Positions 53,595 to 64,000 are shown, counted from the first letter of the stretch. The stretch is DNA of 64,000 nucleotides from Sphingomonas sp. YR710 (GCF_900101455.1 NZ_FMZJ01000011.1:1-64000), one strand, 5' to 3'. Numbers and translations are program-made. The notes: a model not told the origin generated them from the sequence alone.

Positions 53595-56500
53595 CTACAG
53601 AATGAAATCGTGATCCGTCAGGTGGATATCGCCCGCCATTTTCACCATGAAGTCGGCCACGCCATCGCCGTTCGTGTCGCCATAGACGGTGGTGATCAGT
53701 CCGGTGCTGTCGAAGCGCAATTCGCCGGCATGATGATCGAAGGCGGCCGAGCCGATGAAGCTGTACGCCTGATGATCGACCGCGAGCGGATCGGCGTCGA
53801 ATGCCGAAAAGTCGAGATGGTCGCCTGCGGTTGACGAAAAATCGGTGATCGTGTCGGTCTTGCCGGCGATGGCGCTGAGATCCCCGGTCAGCAGGAAGCG
53901 GAAGATGTCGGCCCCGTCGCCGCCGGTCAGCGTGTCGGCCCCCGCGCCGCCGATCAGAACATCGTTGCCCGCCCCGCCGATCAGCTTGTCGTTGCCGCCA
54001 AGCCCGTTGAGGATGTCGTCGCCGCTGCCGCCGGTGATGATGTTGGCCAGGCTGTTGCCGGTGCCTTCGAACGACCCGAGCATCGTGCTCACCAGATTCT
54101 CGATATTGCCGTCCAGTGTGAAGCTGGCGAGGCTGGTCTTGATCGTGTCGGTGCCGCCATTGGCATCTTCGATCACGACATCACCGATATTGTCGACGAT
54201 GAAGGTGTCGTTGCCCGCACCGCCGATCATCGTGTCCGCGCCCGCGCCGCCATCGAGCGTGTCGTTGCCGGTGCCACCGTCGAGCGTATCGTTGCCGAGG
54301 CCGCCCAGCAATTTGTCGTTGCCATCGAGGCCGTAGAAATGGTCGTCGCCCGCGCCGCCGGTGATCGTATTGCCAAGCGCATTGCCCGTTCCGGTGAATG
54401 CGGCGACGCCGGTTGCGACGAGATTCTCGATATTGTCGCCGAGAATATAGTCGGCGAGGCCGGTCTTGACGGTGTCCGTACCATCGCCGGCATTTTCCAC
54501 GACGATATCGCCCGTATTATCGACGACGAACGTATCGTTGCCCGCGCCGCCGATCATCCGGTCGGCGCCGATGCCGCCATCCAGCGTGTCGTTGCCGACG
54601 CCGCCGTCCAGCACATCGTTGCCCGTGCCGCCGGTCAACCTGTCGTTGCCGTCCAGCCCCTGGAGCGTGTCATCGCCAGCGCTGCCGGTCATGTTGTTGC
54701 CGAGCGCATTGCCGGTGAAGGTGCCGCTGACGGTCGCGACGAGATTTTCGACATTGTCGGTCAGCGTGTAGCTGGCGATGCCGGCCTTCACCGTGTCGGT
54801 GCCGGCATTGGCGAGTTCGATCACCTGGTCGCCCGCATTGTCGACGATATAGGTGTCGTTCTCGGTGCCCCCCTCCATCCGGTCGGCGCCCGCGCCGCCG
54901 TCCAGCATATCGCCGCCGCCGCTGCCGATCAGCACGTCGTTGCCCGCACCGCCCACCAGCTTGTCATTGCCCAGACTGCCGACGAGATGATCGTCGCCAC
55001 CGGTGCCGGTCAACGTGTCGTTGCCGCCCTGGCCCTGAAGGTCGGCCGCGGTATATTTGACGTTGGCGATGATCTTGTCGGCGAGGTCGGACGTCGTCAC
55101 CGACGCGGTCGTGACATGGCCGGTCGCGGTCGCTCCAGACGCCGCGGTGGCGGTATAGTCGAAGCTGGCGGCACCCGTGCCCGCGGCGATGACGAGATTG
55201 CCGTCGACGAGGTCGACCGTCGCGCCCACGGCATTCGATACCGCGGTCACCGTCAGCGCCTCGCCGCCGGTTGCGCTGTCATTGGCCAGCAGCACCGATG
55301 CCGCGAGCGCGGACGGCTGGCCGGCTGTGACCAGCAAGCTGTCGGCCGCCGTGGAGACGGTGACGAGTACCGTATCGGTCGTCCCTTCGATCGCGAACGA
55401 CAACTGGGCGGCCGAGGTCGCGCCATGCACGTCGGCGACATGATAGGTGAACAGCTCCTGCACCTGCTGGCCGTCGCTCAGCGCCTGCGTCGCCGCGCGG
55501 CTGTTGTCGAGCGCATAGCTGTAGCCGCCGTCGCTGTTGATGGTCAGCGTGCCATATTGGCCGTCGATTGTCGTCGCGCCGTTCACCGTGCTGAACGTGC
55601 CCGTGTCGGCTGGCGCGCCGGCGCGGGCGTCGGCCACGCGGATCGTCTCGCCGAGGCCGGCGGTTGCCAGATTGGCGTCGCTGTCGTTGGCCAGCACATT
55701 GCCCGATGCGGACGCGACACCCGTTACGCCGGCAGCGGCCTCGATCAGCGCCGAGCCCACATCGTCGGCCGCGACCGGGCCGACATTGACGATGTCCGCG
55801 ATCGCAAAGGTGCCGTTGGCGAAGGTGACCTGCTCGATCGTGTCGAGCGTATCGGTGCCGTCGCCGCTTGGGCCATGATCGGTGATCGTCGTGATGTCGG
55901 CGGTGGTGCTCACGTCATAATTGGCCCACGCGCCGCCGAAGACCGCCGTATCGGTGCCGTCGCCGCCGTGCAGCACGTCATTGCCGGTGCCGCCTTCGAG
56001 CGTATCGTTGCCCAGGCCGCCGCTCAACACGTCGTTGCCGGCATTGCCCCACAGATGGTTGTTCTCGAACCCGCCCGTCAGCGTGTCGTTGCCGGCACCA
56101 CCGGCCGCATCCTGGATATGGGTGGTGGTCGCCGCCGTCAGGCCGGTCGAGATCGCCGCGACGACATTGCTGCTGTCCGGCGTCAGGGTGACGACCGCGC
56201 CGCGGCCCAGCGTATCGACCAAGCCCTGATAGACCGCATTATACCCGTTCGCGATCGCGAAGATCGGGATGATGTTCGCGGCCGTCAGCGCCGACTGGAG
56301 CTGTGCGACCGTCGGATAGTCTTCCAGCGCGCCGTTGCCCGGGGTGAAGGCGTCGCCATTGTTCGGCGTGGTGATGCCGCCCAGGATGCCGTCGCCGGCC
56401 TGGTGGAAGGGGGCATCGGTGAACAGCACGACGAACTTGGCCGCGTCGGCGCGGAAGCCGATCTCGCTGGTGTGCAGCGCGACCTGCATCAGCGATTCGA

Positions 56501-59500
56501 TCTGCGCCTCCGGCTCGTCATTGCCGAAGCGGATGGTGAGCGCGTTATAGGTGGCGGAAAGCGTGCTCACGCTGGCCGACAACGGCTGGGCCATCTGATA
56601 AACCCACTCGCCCGGCGCGCCGAACGGCGAGACCGGCTTGTCGACGAAGGTGGAGACGCCGAACATGCTGTCGGCCTGCACCGTCTGCAGCGCGGTCGTG
56701 ATCGCAGGCACCAGCGCGCGCACGGTGGCGATATCGTCGCCGAACGATCCGGTCAGATCCTGCAGGAACTGGACGTCGAGCGGGGAGGCTACGGTGCCGC
56801 CGACCCCCAGGTCGCAGCTCTGGCCGCCGATCGTGCTGCCGCTGGCGCCCGAGAGATCGATCACGCTGTCGCCGCTGGCGTCGCTGGCATCGATCGTGTT
56901 GTGGCCGAGAAAGTCCTCGATATGCACCGATCCGCCCGAAATGACGTAGCGATCGTCGCCCGCGCCGCCGGACAGCGTATCTGTGCCGGCGTGCGAGATT
57001 AGGGTGTCGTTGCCGTCGCCGCCGATTTCGACATCGTCGCCGGCCCCGCCATCGATCACGTCGTTGCCGCTGCCGCCGGATATATGGTTCGCCCCGTCAT
57101 TGCCGGTCGCATTGTGTGCGGTGCCGGTCAGCTTGATATTCTCGATATTGTCGGGGATCGCGGTGATGTCGATCGAACTGACCAGCGTATCGTTGCCGCC
57201 GCCTGCTGCCTCGACCACGACGTCGCCGATATTGTCGACATAATAAGTGTCGTTGCCGGTCCCGCCGACCATCGTGTCGGTGCCCGAGCCGCCATCGATG
57301 ATGTCGTTGCCGTCACCGCCGTTCAGCGTCTGGTGACCGTCCGATCCGGTCAGCATATTGTCGAGCGCGTTGCCGGTGCCGACCGTGCCGCTGTCTGACA
57401 GTTCGAGATTCTCGACATTGTCGCCGAGCGTGATGTCGGTCGCGGCGACGATCGTGTCGGTGCCGCCGCCGGCCTGTTCGACGACCGTATCTGCGCCGTC
57501 GACGATATAGCGATCATCGCCGGCGCCGCCGACCAGCGTATCGGCACCTGCGCCGCCATCCAGCGTATCGGCCCCGCTGCCGCCGGTGATGATATTGTCG
57601 CCGTTATTGCCGGTACCGACATGCGCGGCGCCGCTCAGCGTAAGGTTTTCGACGCCATTGTCGGCCAGCATATAGTCGATCGATGCCACCACCGTATCGG
57701 TGCCGCCGCCGGGGGCCTCGACGATCGTGTCGCCGACATTATCGACTTTGTAGGTGTCGTCGCCCGCGCCGCCAATCATCGTGTCGGCGCCGGCGGCACC
57801 GTCGAGCGTGTCGTTGCCGGCGGTGCCGGTGATCTGGTTGTCGAGAGCATTGCCGGTGCCGCTATGAGCAGCTCCCGTGAGCGTGAGATTTTCGACATTG
57901 GCGGAGAGTGTATAGTCGACCGACGCCGTGACGCTGTCGGTGCCGCTGCCTGCCGCTTCGACGATGATATCGCTTGCATTGTCGACGGCGTAATTGTCGT
58001 TGCCTGCCCCGCCGATCAGCGTGTCGGCGCCCGCGCCGCCATCGAGCAGGTCGCTGCCGTTGCTGCCGGTGATGACGTTATTGAGCGCGTTGCCGGTGCC
58101 CATATGGGCACCGCCGACGAGTGTGAGGTTTTCGATATTCGCGCCGAGAGTATAGTCGATCGAACTGTTGACCGTATCCGTGCCGCCGCCGGCGGCTTCA
58201 ACCACGACATCGCCGGCATTGTCGACCACATAGCTGTCATTGCCCGCTCCGCCGATCATCGTATCGGCGCCGGCCCCACCATCGAGCGTGTTCGCGAAAC
58301 CGTTGCCGGTAAGGACATTGTCGAGCGCATTGCCAGTGCCGTTCGCCGCGGCGTCGGTCAGCGTGAGATTCTCGACATTGTCCGACAGCGCATAGGAGAC
58401 GCTGGCCTGCACCGTGTCGGTGCCTTCGCCGGCCTGTTCGATCACCACGTCCCCGGCATTATCGGCAAGATAGGTGTCGTTGCCCGTACCACCGGCCATC
58501 GTGTCGGCTCCGGTGCCGCCGTCGATAACGTCATTGCCGGCGCCGGTGCTGATGATGTCGTCACCGCCCAGGGCGACGACCGTGTCCGCACCCGCTCCCA
58601 CGATATGCGCGCCGCCACCGAAGCCGACGTCGATGACGTCATTGCCCTGCGTGCCGTAGATGTTCGCGTCCGGCTGCCAGCTGGTCGGTGCGGTCAGCAC
58701 ATAGACGCTTTCGCCGGCGCCTGGCGCGCCGATCATCAGGTCCGAGGTGCCATCGCCGTTGATATCGGGAACGATCGCGACGCTTGATCCGGTCAGGCTT
58801 CCGGCTGCGCCGACGATCTTCGCGCCGCCCATCCCCTGCGCGATTGCCGACAGATCGATGGTCCCGGTGCCCGTTCCGCCCCACACGACATAGACCGCCC
58901 CGGCGTCGGTTCCACCTTCGCCGTTATTGGGCGCGCCGATCACGATGTCGTTGATTCCGTCACGATTGAGGTCGACTCCGCCTGTCACTGTCATATTCGT
59001 CAGGTCGCCGCCATTTTCGGCGATGATCTTGTAGCCGCCGACGCCGAGCGCGACATTGCCGAGATCGACCGTGGTCGTATCGGCTTTGCCGAACACGACA
59101 TAGGCGCCGTCGGAATTGGCCGCGCCGATCAGGATGTCGCTGCGTCCATCGCCGTTGAGATCGCCGACATTGGCCACCGCCGCGCCGGCGCCATCGCCGG
59201 CCACGCCCTTGATCACATAGCCGCCCGTACCATTGGCGACGTTGGTCAGGTCGACGGCTGTGCCGGTGGATTTGCCGAACACCACATAGACCGAGCCCGA
59301 ATCGATGCCGCCGATCTGGCTGTGCTGCGCGCCGATCAGGATTTCCGATTTGCCATCGCCATTCTGGTCGCTGATCGTGGCGATGACATGCCCCGCGGCA
59401 TCGCCGGCATTGTCGCCGATGATCTTGTAGCCGCCGGTACCGGCCGCGACGCTGCTGAGATTGACCGCGCTTGCGCTGCTCTTGCCGAACACGACATAGG

Positions 59501-60140
59501 CTGCGCCGGCATCGGCCCCGCCCGCGTCATTACCCGGTGCGCCGACGATCACGTCGGATTTGCCGTCGCCGTTCAGGTCCGCGATCGACAGCACGGTCGT
59601 CCCGGCCACGTCACCCGCATTTTCACCCTTGATGACATACCCCTTGCCGCCCGCGGTGAACGGATCGTTGAGATCGATGCCGCCGGCCGCTGCGGGGCTC
59701 CAGATCACGAAGGCCGCGCCGGCATCGACGACGGTACCGCGCTCCATGCCAGGCGCGCCGATCAGGATGTCGGCCCGCCCGTCACCGTTCAGATCGTTGG
59801 TGGTCGAGACAGAGGCACCAGCGCGATCACCGGCGTTGATACCGTCGATGATGATATCGGTCGTCGAACTGCCGAGCGTCGTCGTGCTGCCGCTGGCCGG
59901 AAGCCCGAGATGAATGAAGATGCGGCCCGCATCGACCGCCTTGTCGTCGTCGCCGGGGGCGCCGAAGATCAGATCAGGCAGCCCATCGCCATTGATATCC
60001 CTGATCGCCGAAATCCACGGTGCCGCAGGCGCGGCCGAGGTCGTGGCGGCGAAGTCGCCGGCGGCGTTCGGAAGGAACCGATAAGCCTGCCCGCTGGCCA
60101 GCGCACTTGCGAGGAAGACTTCGGTCTGGGGCACGGGCAT
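53595..60140 (-). CDS. Giant RTX protein with integrin-alpha-like FG-GAP propeller and integrin-beta-like I domain
   Basis: 2181 residues without a signal peptide, as expected for type I secretion. Residues about 40-485 hold seven FG-GAP repeats (DxNGDGxxDxxIGAP), enough for one seven-bladed integrin-alpha propeller. RTX repeats (GGxGxDTxxG) follow to about 1100, with six copies of a VDNxGDxVVE...VENLTL unit. Residues about 1115-1335 match the integrin-beta I domain: DLTGSFGDD (Asp1128, Thr1130, Ser1132 MIDAS; Asp1135/1136 ADMIDAS), DEPE (1208-1211), [17 protein letters not shown] (Asp1242). Then more RTX, a VCBS-like domain (1460-1590), a cadherin-like repeat, three more RTX units and a serralysin-type C-terminal export domain. 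Likely a Ca-dependent surface adhesin. No type I secretion genes are adjacent. Confidence 0.9.
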   Translation of the reverse strand: MPVPQTEVFLASALASGQAYRFLPNAAGDFAATTSAAPAAPWISAIRDINGDGLPDLIFGAPGDDDKAVDAGRIFIHLGLPASGSTTTLGSSTTDIIIDGINAGDRAGASVSTTNDLNGDGRADILIGAPGMERGTVVDAGAAFVIWSPAAAGGIDLNDPFTAGGKGYVIKGENAGDVAGTTVLSIADLNGDGKSDVIVGAPGNDAGGADAGAAYVVFGKSSASAVNLSSVAAGTGGYKIIGDNAGDAAGHVIATISDQNGDGKSEILIGAQHSQIGGIDSGSVYVVFGKSTGTAVDLTNVANGTGGYVIKGVAGDGAGAAVANVGDLNGDGRSDILIGAANSDGAYVVFGKADTTTVDLGNVALGVGGYKIIAENGGDLTNMTVTGGVDLNRDGINDIVIGAPNNGEGGTDAGAVYVVWGGTGTGTIDLSAIAQGMGGAKIVGAAGSLTGSSVAIVPDINGDGTSDLMIGAPGAGESVYVLTAPTSWQPDANIYGTQGNDVIDVGFGGGAHIVGAGADTVVALGGDDIISTGAGNDVIDGGTGADTMAGGTGNDTYLADNAGDVVIEQAGEGTDTVQASVSYALSDNVENLTLTDAAANGTGNALDNVLTGNGFANTLDGGAGADTMIGGAGNDSYVVDNAGDVVVEAAGGGTDTVNSSIDYTLGANIENLTLVGGAHMGTGNALNNVITGSNGSDLLDGGAGADTLIGGAGNDNYAVDNASDIIVEAAGSGTDSVTASVDYTLSANVENLTLTGAAHSGTGNALDNQITGTAGNDTLDGAAGADTMIGGAGDDTYKVDNVGDTIVEAPGGGTDTVVASIDYMLADNGVENLTLSGAAHVGTGNNGDNIITGGSGADTLDGGAGADTLVGGAGDDRYIVDGADTVVEQAGGGTDTIVAATDITLGDNVENLELSDSGTVGTGNALDNMLTGSDGHQTLNGGDGNDIIDGGSGTDTMVGGTGNDTYYVDNIGDVVVEAAGGGNDTLVSSIDITAIPDNIENIKLTGTAHNATGNDGANHISGGSGNDVIDGGAGDDVEIGGDGNDTLISHAGTDTLSGGAGDDRYVISGGSVHIEDFLGHNTIDASDASGDSVIDLSGASGSTIGGQSCDLGVGGTVASPLDVQFLQDLTGSFGDDIATVRALVPAITTALQTVQADSMFGVSTFVDKPVSPFGAPGEWVYQMAQPLSASVSTLSATYNALTIRFGNDEPEAQIESLMQVALHTSEIGFRADAAKFVVLFTDAPFHQAGDGILGGITTPNNGDAFTPGNGALEDYPTVAQLQSALTAANIIPIFAIANGYNAVYQGLVDTLGRGAVVTLTPDSSNVVAAISTGLTAATTTHIQDAAGGAGNDTLTGGFENNHLWGNAGNDVLSGGLGNDTLEGGTGNDVLHGGDGTDTAVFGGAWANYDVSTTADITTITDHGPSGDGTDTLDTIEQVTFANGTFAIADIVNVGPVAADDVGSALIEAAAGVTGVASASGNVLANDSDANLATAGLGETIRVADARAGAPADTGTFSTVNGATTIDGQYGTLTINSDGGYSYALDNSRAATQALSDGQQVQELFTYHVADVHGATSAAQLSFAIEGTTDTVLVTVSTAADSLLVTAGQPSALAASVLLANDSATGGEALTVTAVSNAVGATVDLVDGNLVIAAGTGAASFDYTATAASGATATGHVTTASVTTSDLADKIIANVKYTAADLQGQGGNDTLTGTGGDDHLVGSLGNDKLVGGAGNDVLIGSGGGDMLDGGAGADRMEGGTENDTYIVDNAGDQVIELANAGTDTVKAGIASYTLTDNVENLVATVSGTFTGNALGNNMTGSAGDDTLQGLDGNDRLTGGTGNDVLDGGVGNDTLDGGIGADRMIGGAGNDTFVVDNTGDIVVENAGDGTDTVKTGLADYILGDNIENLVATGVAAFTGTGNALGNTITGGAGDDHFYGLDGNDKLLGGLGNDTLDGGTGNDTLDGGAGADTMIGGAGNDTFIVDNIGDVVIEDANGGTDTIKTSLASFTLDGNIENLVSTMLGSFEGTGNSLANIITGGSGDDILNGLGGNDKLIGGAGNDVLIGGAGADTLTGGDGADIFRFLLTGDLSAIAGKTDTITDFSSTAGDHLDFSAFDADPLAVDHQAYSFIGSAAFDHHAGELRFDSTGLITTVYGDTNGDGVADFMVKMAGDIHLTDHDFIL

Positions 60141-60317
60141 TTCACTCTCCAGTTGGACGCAATATGATCGACGCCATGATGGCGCTCGGTTTGCGTCGGC
60201 AGACGCACACGGGGGAACAGATCGCCTGCCGACGATCGCGCTTGTTAGCCGCGAATCTTAAGCCTAGCTGAAGGTGGAAACGGGCAATCGATCGGCCTTT
60301 TGGGGGAGGCCAGCAGC

Positions 60318-60977
60318 GTGACCATCCTGCTGATCGAAGATGATGACATGCTGGGCTCCGCCATCGTGGACGGGCTGCGCCCGCGCTTCCCGGTCGACTG
60401 GTGCCGCACGATGACCGATGGCGAAGCTGCGATCGATGCCAACAGCTATGAACTGGCGATTCTCGATCTCGGATTGCCGGACGGATCGGGTCTCGATCTG
60501 CTCCGCGGCATTCGTGCGCGCCGCAATCCGTTGCCCGTGCTGATCCTGACGGCGCGGGACGCGCTGGCGGATCGGGTCGCCGGGCTCAACGGCGGGGCTG
60601 ATGATTATGTCACCAAGCCATTTGATCTCGATGAACTGATGGCACGTTGCGACGCCATCATTCGCCGCTCGCAGGGACGCGCCTCGCCGGTGATCACCTA
60701 TGGCGAACTGGCCTATGAGCCGGCCGCGCGCAGGCTCACGCGTAATGGCGATCCGGTAGCGCTGTCCGCGCGGGAAATGGCGGTGCTCGATATTTTGATG
60801 ACGAACATCGATCGGGTCATCAGCAAGAGCCAGATCGAGGAGCGGCTATACAGCTGGGACAATCTGATCGAAAGCAACACGGTGGAAGTGCATCTATCGC
60901 ATCTGCGCCGGAAGATCGGCCGCGACGTTATTCGCACGATCCGCGGGCTCGGCTACGTGATTCCGAAGAACCCATGA
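60318..60977 (+). CDS. OmpR-family response regulator
   Basis: A 219-residue regulator. Receiver domain with acidic pair LLIEDDD, phospho-Asp in LAILDLGLPDGSG, Thr in ILTAR and Lys in VTKPF, then a C-terminal winged helix (NTVEVHLSHLRRKIG, TIRGLGYVI). GTG 60318 follows GGGGGAGG by eight bases; TTG 60300 in the same frame is less likely. The stop overlaps the kinase start (ATGA). It is divergent from the giant RTX gene across 177 bases and may control it; this is inferred from position only. Confidence 0.92.
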   Translation: MTILLIEDDDMLGSAIVDGLRPRFPVDWCRTMTDGEAAIDANSYELAILDLGLPDGSGLDLLRGIRARRNPLPVLILTARDALADRVAGLNGGADDYVTKPFDLDELMARCDAIIRRSQGRASPVITYGELAYEPAARRLTRNGDPVALSAREMAVLDILMTNIDRVISKSQIEERLYSWDNLIESNTVEVHLSHLRRKIGRDVIRTIRGLGYVIPKNP

Positions 60978-62317
60978 AACTCTATTCGCTGCGCCGTGCG
61001 ACCCTGATCGCGATCATCGTGCCGCTGGTGCTCGTAGTCGCGCTGATCAGTATATCGACAGTGCTGCTATCGGGGCGCGCGATATCGGTGCTGCGCGATG
61101 ATCAGATGGAGCAAGAGGCGGCCTTCCTCATGGTTCTCGCCAAGCATGAGGCGGCGGAAGGGGAGGCGATAGGCCTGATCGCCACCGTCGAGCCCGCCGA
61201 TCTGCATGCGATGCTGGGGACGCGGACGGGGTTCCGGATCTGGTCCGGCAAGGTGCTGATGACGCAATCGGCGCCAAATCCGGCGCCTTTGGCTGGCCCG
61301 CCGCCCGAAGGCTTCAGCGACCGGGATGTGAACGGAAAACCATGGCGAATCTACGCTCTGCGCCATCCCGAACTGCCGATCACGATCGAGGTCAGCGAAC
61401 CCTACGCATTGCGGAAGACGATGGTTCGCCACATTGTCGAGAGCCTGATCGTGCCCTTGCTGCTGCTGATCATAGCGACCAGCGTGATCGCCTACCTGCA
61501 GGTGACGCGCGCGATGCGGCCGATGTGGGCGATTTCCAGAGACGTCGACCGTCGCGACAGCAACGATCTGCAGCCGCTGAGCGGTCACAGTATTCCGATC
61601 GAGATCGCTCCCTTTCTTGCGGCATTCAACCGGCTGATCGAACGGCTGCGGCTGACGATCGATCGCGAGCGCGAATTCGCGGACAATGCCGCGCACGAAT
61701 TGCGCACGCCGCTTGCCGCACTCAAGACGCGGGCGCAGATCGTCGCGCGTGAACTGGAGGGGGATGCGGCGCGGCAGGAAAGCGCGATCCAGCTTGTCGC
61801 CGCCACCGATCGGGCGACGGCGGTGATCGATCATCTGCTGTTGCTGAACCGGCTGACGAACAGCAGCGCGACGCCCGACCGCGTGGATTTTTCCGAACTC
61901 GTGGCCGATGTCGCGCGCGATCTTGCGCCGCTGGCGCTCGACCGAAATCAGGGCATCGGGGCCGATATCGCGCCGGGCATCTGCGTCGCCGGCCACGGGG
62001 ATGCGCTGCGGATACTGGTCCGCAACCTAATCGACAATGCGATCCGCTATACGCCGGCTGGCGGCACGATCGGCGTGTCGTTATCCCGGGAAGAACCAGC
62101 GCGGTGCGTGCTGCGCGTGACCGACGACGGCCCCGGTATCCCGGCCGATCGGCTGGAGGCGGTGTTCGACCGTTTCGTGCGGCTATCGCACGACGAGCCC
62201 GGCAGCGGTCTCGGCCTTTCGATCGCGCGGCGGGTGGTCGAGCAGCATCACGGTACGATCCGGTTGGAAAATCGGCCGCGGGGAATCGCCGTAATCGTCG
62301 CGCTGCCAATCGCGTGA
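60974..62317 (+). CDS. Sensor histidine kinase (QseC/PmrB-like)
   Basis: A 447-residue membrane kinase. Transmembrane helices at about 10-35 and 155-180 enclose a periplasmic sensor of some 120 residues. H-box ADNAAHELRTPLAALKTRAQ carries the phospho-His; N-box NLIDNAIRYTP, G1 DDGPGIPADR and G2 GSGLGLSIARR complete the ATPase. It phosphorylates the response regulator encoded just upstream. The input signal is unknown; the QseC/TctE group commonly senses cations or organic acids. Confidence 0.92.
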   Translation: MKLYSLRRATLIAIIVPLVLVVALISISTVLLSGRAISVLRDDQMEQEAAFLMVLAKHEAAEGEAIGLIATVEPADLHAMLGTRTGFRIWSGKVLMTQSAPNPAPLAGPPPEGFSDRDVNGKPWRIYALRHPELPITIEVSEPYALRKTMVRHIVESLIVPLLLLIIATSVIAYLQVTRAMRPMWAISRDVDRRDSNDLQPLSGHSIPIEIAPFLAAFNRLIERLRLTIDREREFADNAAHELRTPLAALKTRAQIVARELEGDAARQESAIQLVAATDRATAVIDHLLLLNRLTNSSATPDRVDFSELVADVARDLAPLALDRNQGIGADIAPGICVAGHGDALRILVRNLIDNAIRYTPAGGTIGVSLSREEPARCVLRVTDDGPGIPADRLEAVFDRFVRLSHDEPGSGLGLSIARRVVEQHHGTIRLENRPRGIAVIVALPIA

Positions 62318-62596
62318 ATTGGTCGACGCGTAACAATATTATTATGTTCGATGATCCGAAATGGCAGGGCGCATCATCTGGCGCGTCACCAGTAACGCCC
62401 CAGGCGCTGCTCGCCGACATAGACATCGCTGCTTCCCCGCCATCCGTCATCATCGACGTAATAGCTATTACGCAATTGCCTCCTGGTCAGTTTACTCTTG
62501 GCCGAATGGGGCCCGCGTAAGTGTGAAGCCGAGCATCTGCGCGGACTGCGGATTGCCAGGGTGCCATCCGCTGGCTGCGCCTTGGGCCCGCCAGCC

Positions 62597-63184
62597 TCAA
62601 CCCCGACCGGCGGCCTTTACGGCATCCTTGTGTGCCTTCGCATTCTGCACATAATGTTGCACGCCTTCGCCCATGTCGATCAGCGCGGCGTCGGTGAGGT
62701 CGCGCATATATTTGGCGGGCCGCCCTGCCCAAAGCTGCCGGTGCGGCACAGTCTTGTTCGGCGAAAGCATGGCGCCGGCCGCCAGCATCGCATCACTCTC
62801 GACTGTGCATCCGCTCATCACGATGGCGCCCAGACCGATGAAGGCCCGGTCCTTCAGCGTGCAACCGTGGATCATCGCCATATGACCGATCAGCACGTCT
62901 TCGCCTATGATCGTCGGCCAGCCATCGGCCGGGCGGCCGTCCTCCCTGCCAGGGCTGTCGCAGTGGATGACGGTTCCGTCCTGGATGTTGGTGCGTGCGC
63001 CGATGCGGATGACGTTCACGTCCGCGCGGATGACGCAATTGTACCAGATGCTGACATCCGGGCCGATCTCCACGTCGCCGATGATGCGGCATCCGGGCGC
63101 GATGAATGCACTGGCATCGATACGCGGCCAGACGCCGTTGAATGGCAGGATGGTGGCGCCGGGATAATCGGGATGATCGTTCAT
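62597..63184 (-). CDS. Gamma-carbonic-anhydrase-like hexapeptide protein (YrdA/PaaY family)
   Basis: A 195-residue left-handed beta-helix protein built of hexapeptide repeats. VIHCDSPG and IGHMAMIHGCTLKD supply three His residues spaced as in the gamma-carbonic-anhydrase metal site, and the C-terminal LWAGRPAKYMRDLT is the usual family ending. Members hydrate CO2 or hydrolyse CoA thioesters (PaaY). ATG 63184 is used. The 279-base gap between it and the kinase gene contains no gene I can support. Confidence 0.88.
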   Translation of the reverse strand: MNDHPDYPGATILPFNGVWPRIDASAFIAPGCRIIGDVEIGPDVSIWYNCVIRADVNVIRIGARTNIQDGTVIHCDSPGREDGRPADGWPTIIGEDVLIGHMAMIHGCTLKDRAFIGLGAIVMSGCTVESDAMLAAGAMLSPNKTVPHRQLWAGRPAKYMRDLTDAALIDMGEGVQHYVQNAKAHKDAVKAAGRG

Positions 63185-63301
63185 GCCCTTCCTCTAGGGC
63201 AATATTCAGCGCCGACAAGATGCTGCCGAAATCGTCTGTTTGAGCTGCTGCCGGTTTGGTGGACACCGAGATAAGGTGTTTTCACTGATCGGAGAGCATC
63301 A

Positions 63302-63556
63302 ATGCAACGGAGGAAGTTTGCCCGAGAGTTTAAACTTGAGGCGGTAAGGATGGTCCGGGAGCGCGGCGTGGCGGTTGCCCAGGCTTCTCGCGATCTCGGC
63401 GTGCCCAAGAACGTGCTGCGTAAAAGGGTCAAGGAGTTGGCCACCGATCCGGGGCACGCGGTTCCGGGGCATGGCCAGTTGAAGCTGGAGCAGTTGGAGA
63501 TCGAGCGGCTGCGCCGCGAAGCACCGAGGGATCTGGCCGGTGGCGTGGATGTGTAG
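63302..63556 (+). pseudogene. IS3 transposase OrfA, truncated
   Basis: 84 residues open, of which about 73 are genuine OrfA: KFAREFKLEAVRMVRERGVA and the helix-turn-helix ASRDLGVPKNVLRKRV, then QLEIERLRRE. The leucine-zipper and C-terminal part is missing; the last residues (APRDLAGGVDV) are orfB DNA read in the wrong frame. GGAG lies ten bases before the ATG. Confidence 0.82.
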
Positions 63557-63838
63557 GGCGCTCGGTGTCTCGCGAAGCGGCTTTCAGGCCTGGCTCACCC
63601 TGCGAGCCAGGCCACGCCGTCGTGGTCTGCCTAAGGACCATGGTGAACGCTCGGTTATCGCCGCCAACGTGCTGGATCGCCAGTTCACGGCCGACAGACC
63701 TAACCAGAAGTGGGTGGCTGACTTCACCTATATCTGGACCGCGGAAGGGCGGCTTTACGTTGCCGCCGTCGTAGACCTGTTCTCCCGCAGGGTGGTGGGC
63801 TGGTCGATGAGCGACACCATGATGGCCCAGCTCGTTAC
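63522..63838 (+). pseudogene. IS3 transposase OrfB, internally deleted fragment
   Basis: In the third frame the DNA reads HRGIWPVAWMCRALGVSRSG, AWLT, then skips to AANVLDRQFTADRPNQKWVA, DFTYIWTAEGRLYVAAVVD and DTMMAQLV. The first catalytic Asp (DFTYIWT) and second region (VVDLFSR) are kept; the Glu region is lost. About 60 residues are missing internally compared with a normal OrfB. Confidence 0.78.
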
Positions 63839-64000
63839 CTGCGCTCGGAAGACCAAGGGAAGTTTATGTATTGGAAGCGGCTATCGAAACAAATGTTCCC
63901 ATACATCCTCAAATAGGAATTGCGGCGCCTCGGATCGGTGTAAACGGCTTTGGGATCACCGATGTCGCGCTCATATTGCGCGATATTGGCAATCGTCAGA
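63839..64000. other. Right edge of the window, unassigned, possibly coding
   Basis: The last 162 bases are open in more than one frame. On the minus strand a frame ends at a TAA (63837-63835) after GDPKAVYTDPRRRNSYLRMY; on the plus strand another gives NVPIHPQIGIAAPRIGVNGF. The G+C at third positions is higher in the minus frame. I recognise neither, and a gene may have been cut by the IS remnant. Confidence 0.25.

Larger units (their letters stand above)
63237..63838 (+). mobile_element. Decayed, internally deleted IS3-family insertion sequence
   Basis: The left end appears near 63237 with a terminal-repeat-like TGTTTGAGCTGCTGCCGGTT. Remnants of both transposase frames follow, joined by deletions: orfA breaks off after RLRRE, and orfB resumes at IWPVAW, loses its middle after AWLT, continues through ANVLDRQFTADRPNQKWVAD and stops after DTMMAQLV. 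An intact IS3 element of this kind would be about 1.2 kb; only about 0.6 kb remains and no right end is seen. It cannot transpose on its own. Confidence 0.8.

Noticed and set aside
54339-57002. 887-residue open frame on the plus strand within the RTX gene
   Set aside because: The frame exists because the repeated RTX codons also read open on the other strand; composition is repetitive and no start signal or domain is seen.
57000-58700. Regular DNA repeats that could be taken for a CRISPR or satellite array
   Set aside because: The periodicity is that of RTX nonapeptide repeats and the 70-80 residue VENLTL unit in a continuous coding frame.
62345-62520. Possible small genes in the gap after the histidine kinase, including a minus-strand frame ending DVYVGEQRLGRYW behind AGGAGG
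   Set aside because: The minus-strand frame has only a TTG start two to three bases from the Shine-Dalgarno and would be about 30 residues; the plus-strand reading has no ribosome site. Neither is supported enough.

Overview
The window is GC-rich, gene-dense DNA from an alphaproteobacterium, most likely a sphingomonad (Sphingomonadaceae). This is inferred from the codon style, ATGA-coupled operons, CopAB, CzcCBA and TonB-receptor complement, and a palindromic repeat (33070-33160) of the kind common in that family. It reads as chromosomal accessory DNA for metal resistance and catabolism. I saw no rRNA or tRNA gene and no CRISPR array.

Layout. 1-4.8 kb: the end of a CoA-transferase, an MFS carrier, an orphan FecI/FecR pair and an aldehyde dehydrogenase. 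4.8-11 kb: a copper locus, pepSY-copB-copA behind a CnrH/CnrX/CnrY-like sigma-factor system on the minus strand, with copC-copD divergent. Three near-identical ECF-type promoters (TGAGGGAT-N14-CGTAT[C/G]) precede the sigma operon, copA and copC, giving a self-contained regulon. 11-14.2 kb: a hydroxyacid dehydrogenase and a TonB-dependent siderophore receptor.

14.4-34.6 kb: a large nitrogen-compound catabolic island. On the minus strand are a GNAT enzyme, an aldehyde dehydrogenase, a tartrate-dehydrogenase-like enzyme, a class III aminotransferase, an Lrp regulator and an M20 amidohydrolase. Divergent from these are two FAD amine/amino-acid oxidases, a complete dipeptide-type ABC importer, a DUF1624 membrane protein and a three-subunit HcnABC/opine-oxidase-like dehydrogenase. 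A cupin and a HAD enzyme close the island. Together they suggest import, N-dealkylation or oxidation, transamination and aldehyde oxidation of an unidentified amine, opine or N-acyl amino acid.

34.6-45.1 kb: a second metal island, probably nickel/cobalt. It holds HupE/UreJ and DUF4198-type envelope proteins, a CzcCBA-type RND pump, a His-rich small protein, an NreB-like exporter and a divergent CsoR/NreA-type repressor with two operator-like palindromes. 45.1-46.8 kb: an ECF41 sigma factor with its carboxymuconolactone-decarboxylase-like partner, a tiny membrane protein and a matching promoter. 46.9-53.5 kb: an OmpA-like protein, a TetR-SDR-P450 operon divergent from an SMP-30 lactonase, a VIT1-like transporter and an EF-hand protein.

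53.6-60.1 kb: a 2181-residue RTX protein that carries seven FG-GAP repeats, as in the integrin-alpha beta-propeller, and a domain closely resembling the integrin-beta I domain with its MIDAS and ADMIDAS residues. It is a single-chain bacterial analogue of both halves of an integrin head and the most remarkable object here. A two-component system lies divergent to it (60.3-62.3 kb). The window ends with a gamma-carbonic-anhydrase-like protein and a decayed IS3 element.
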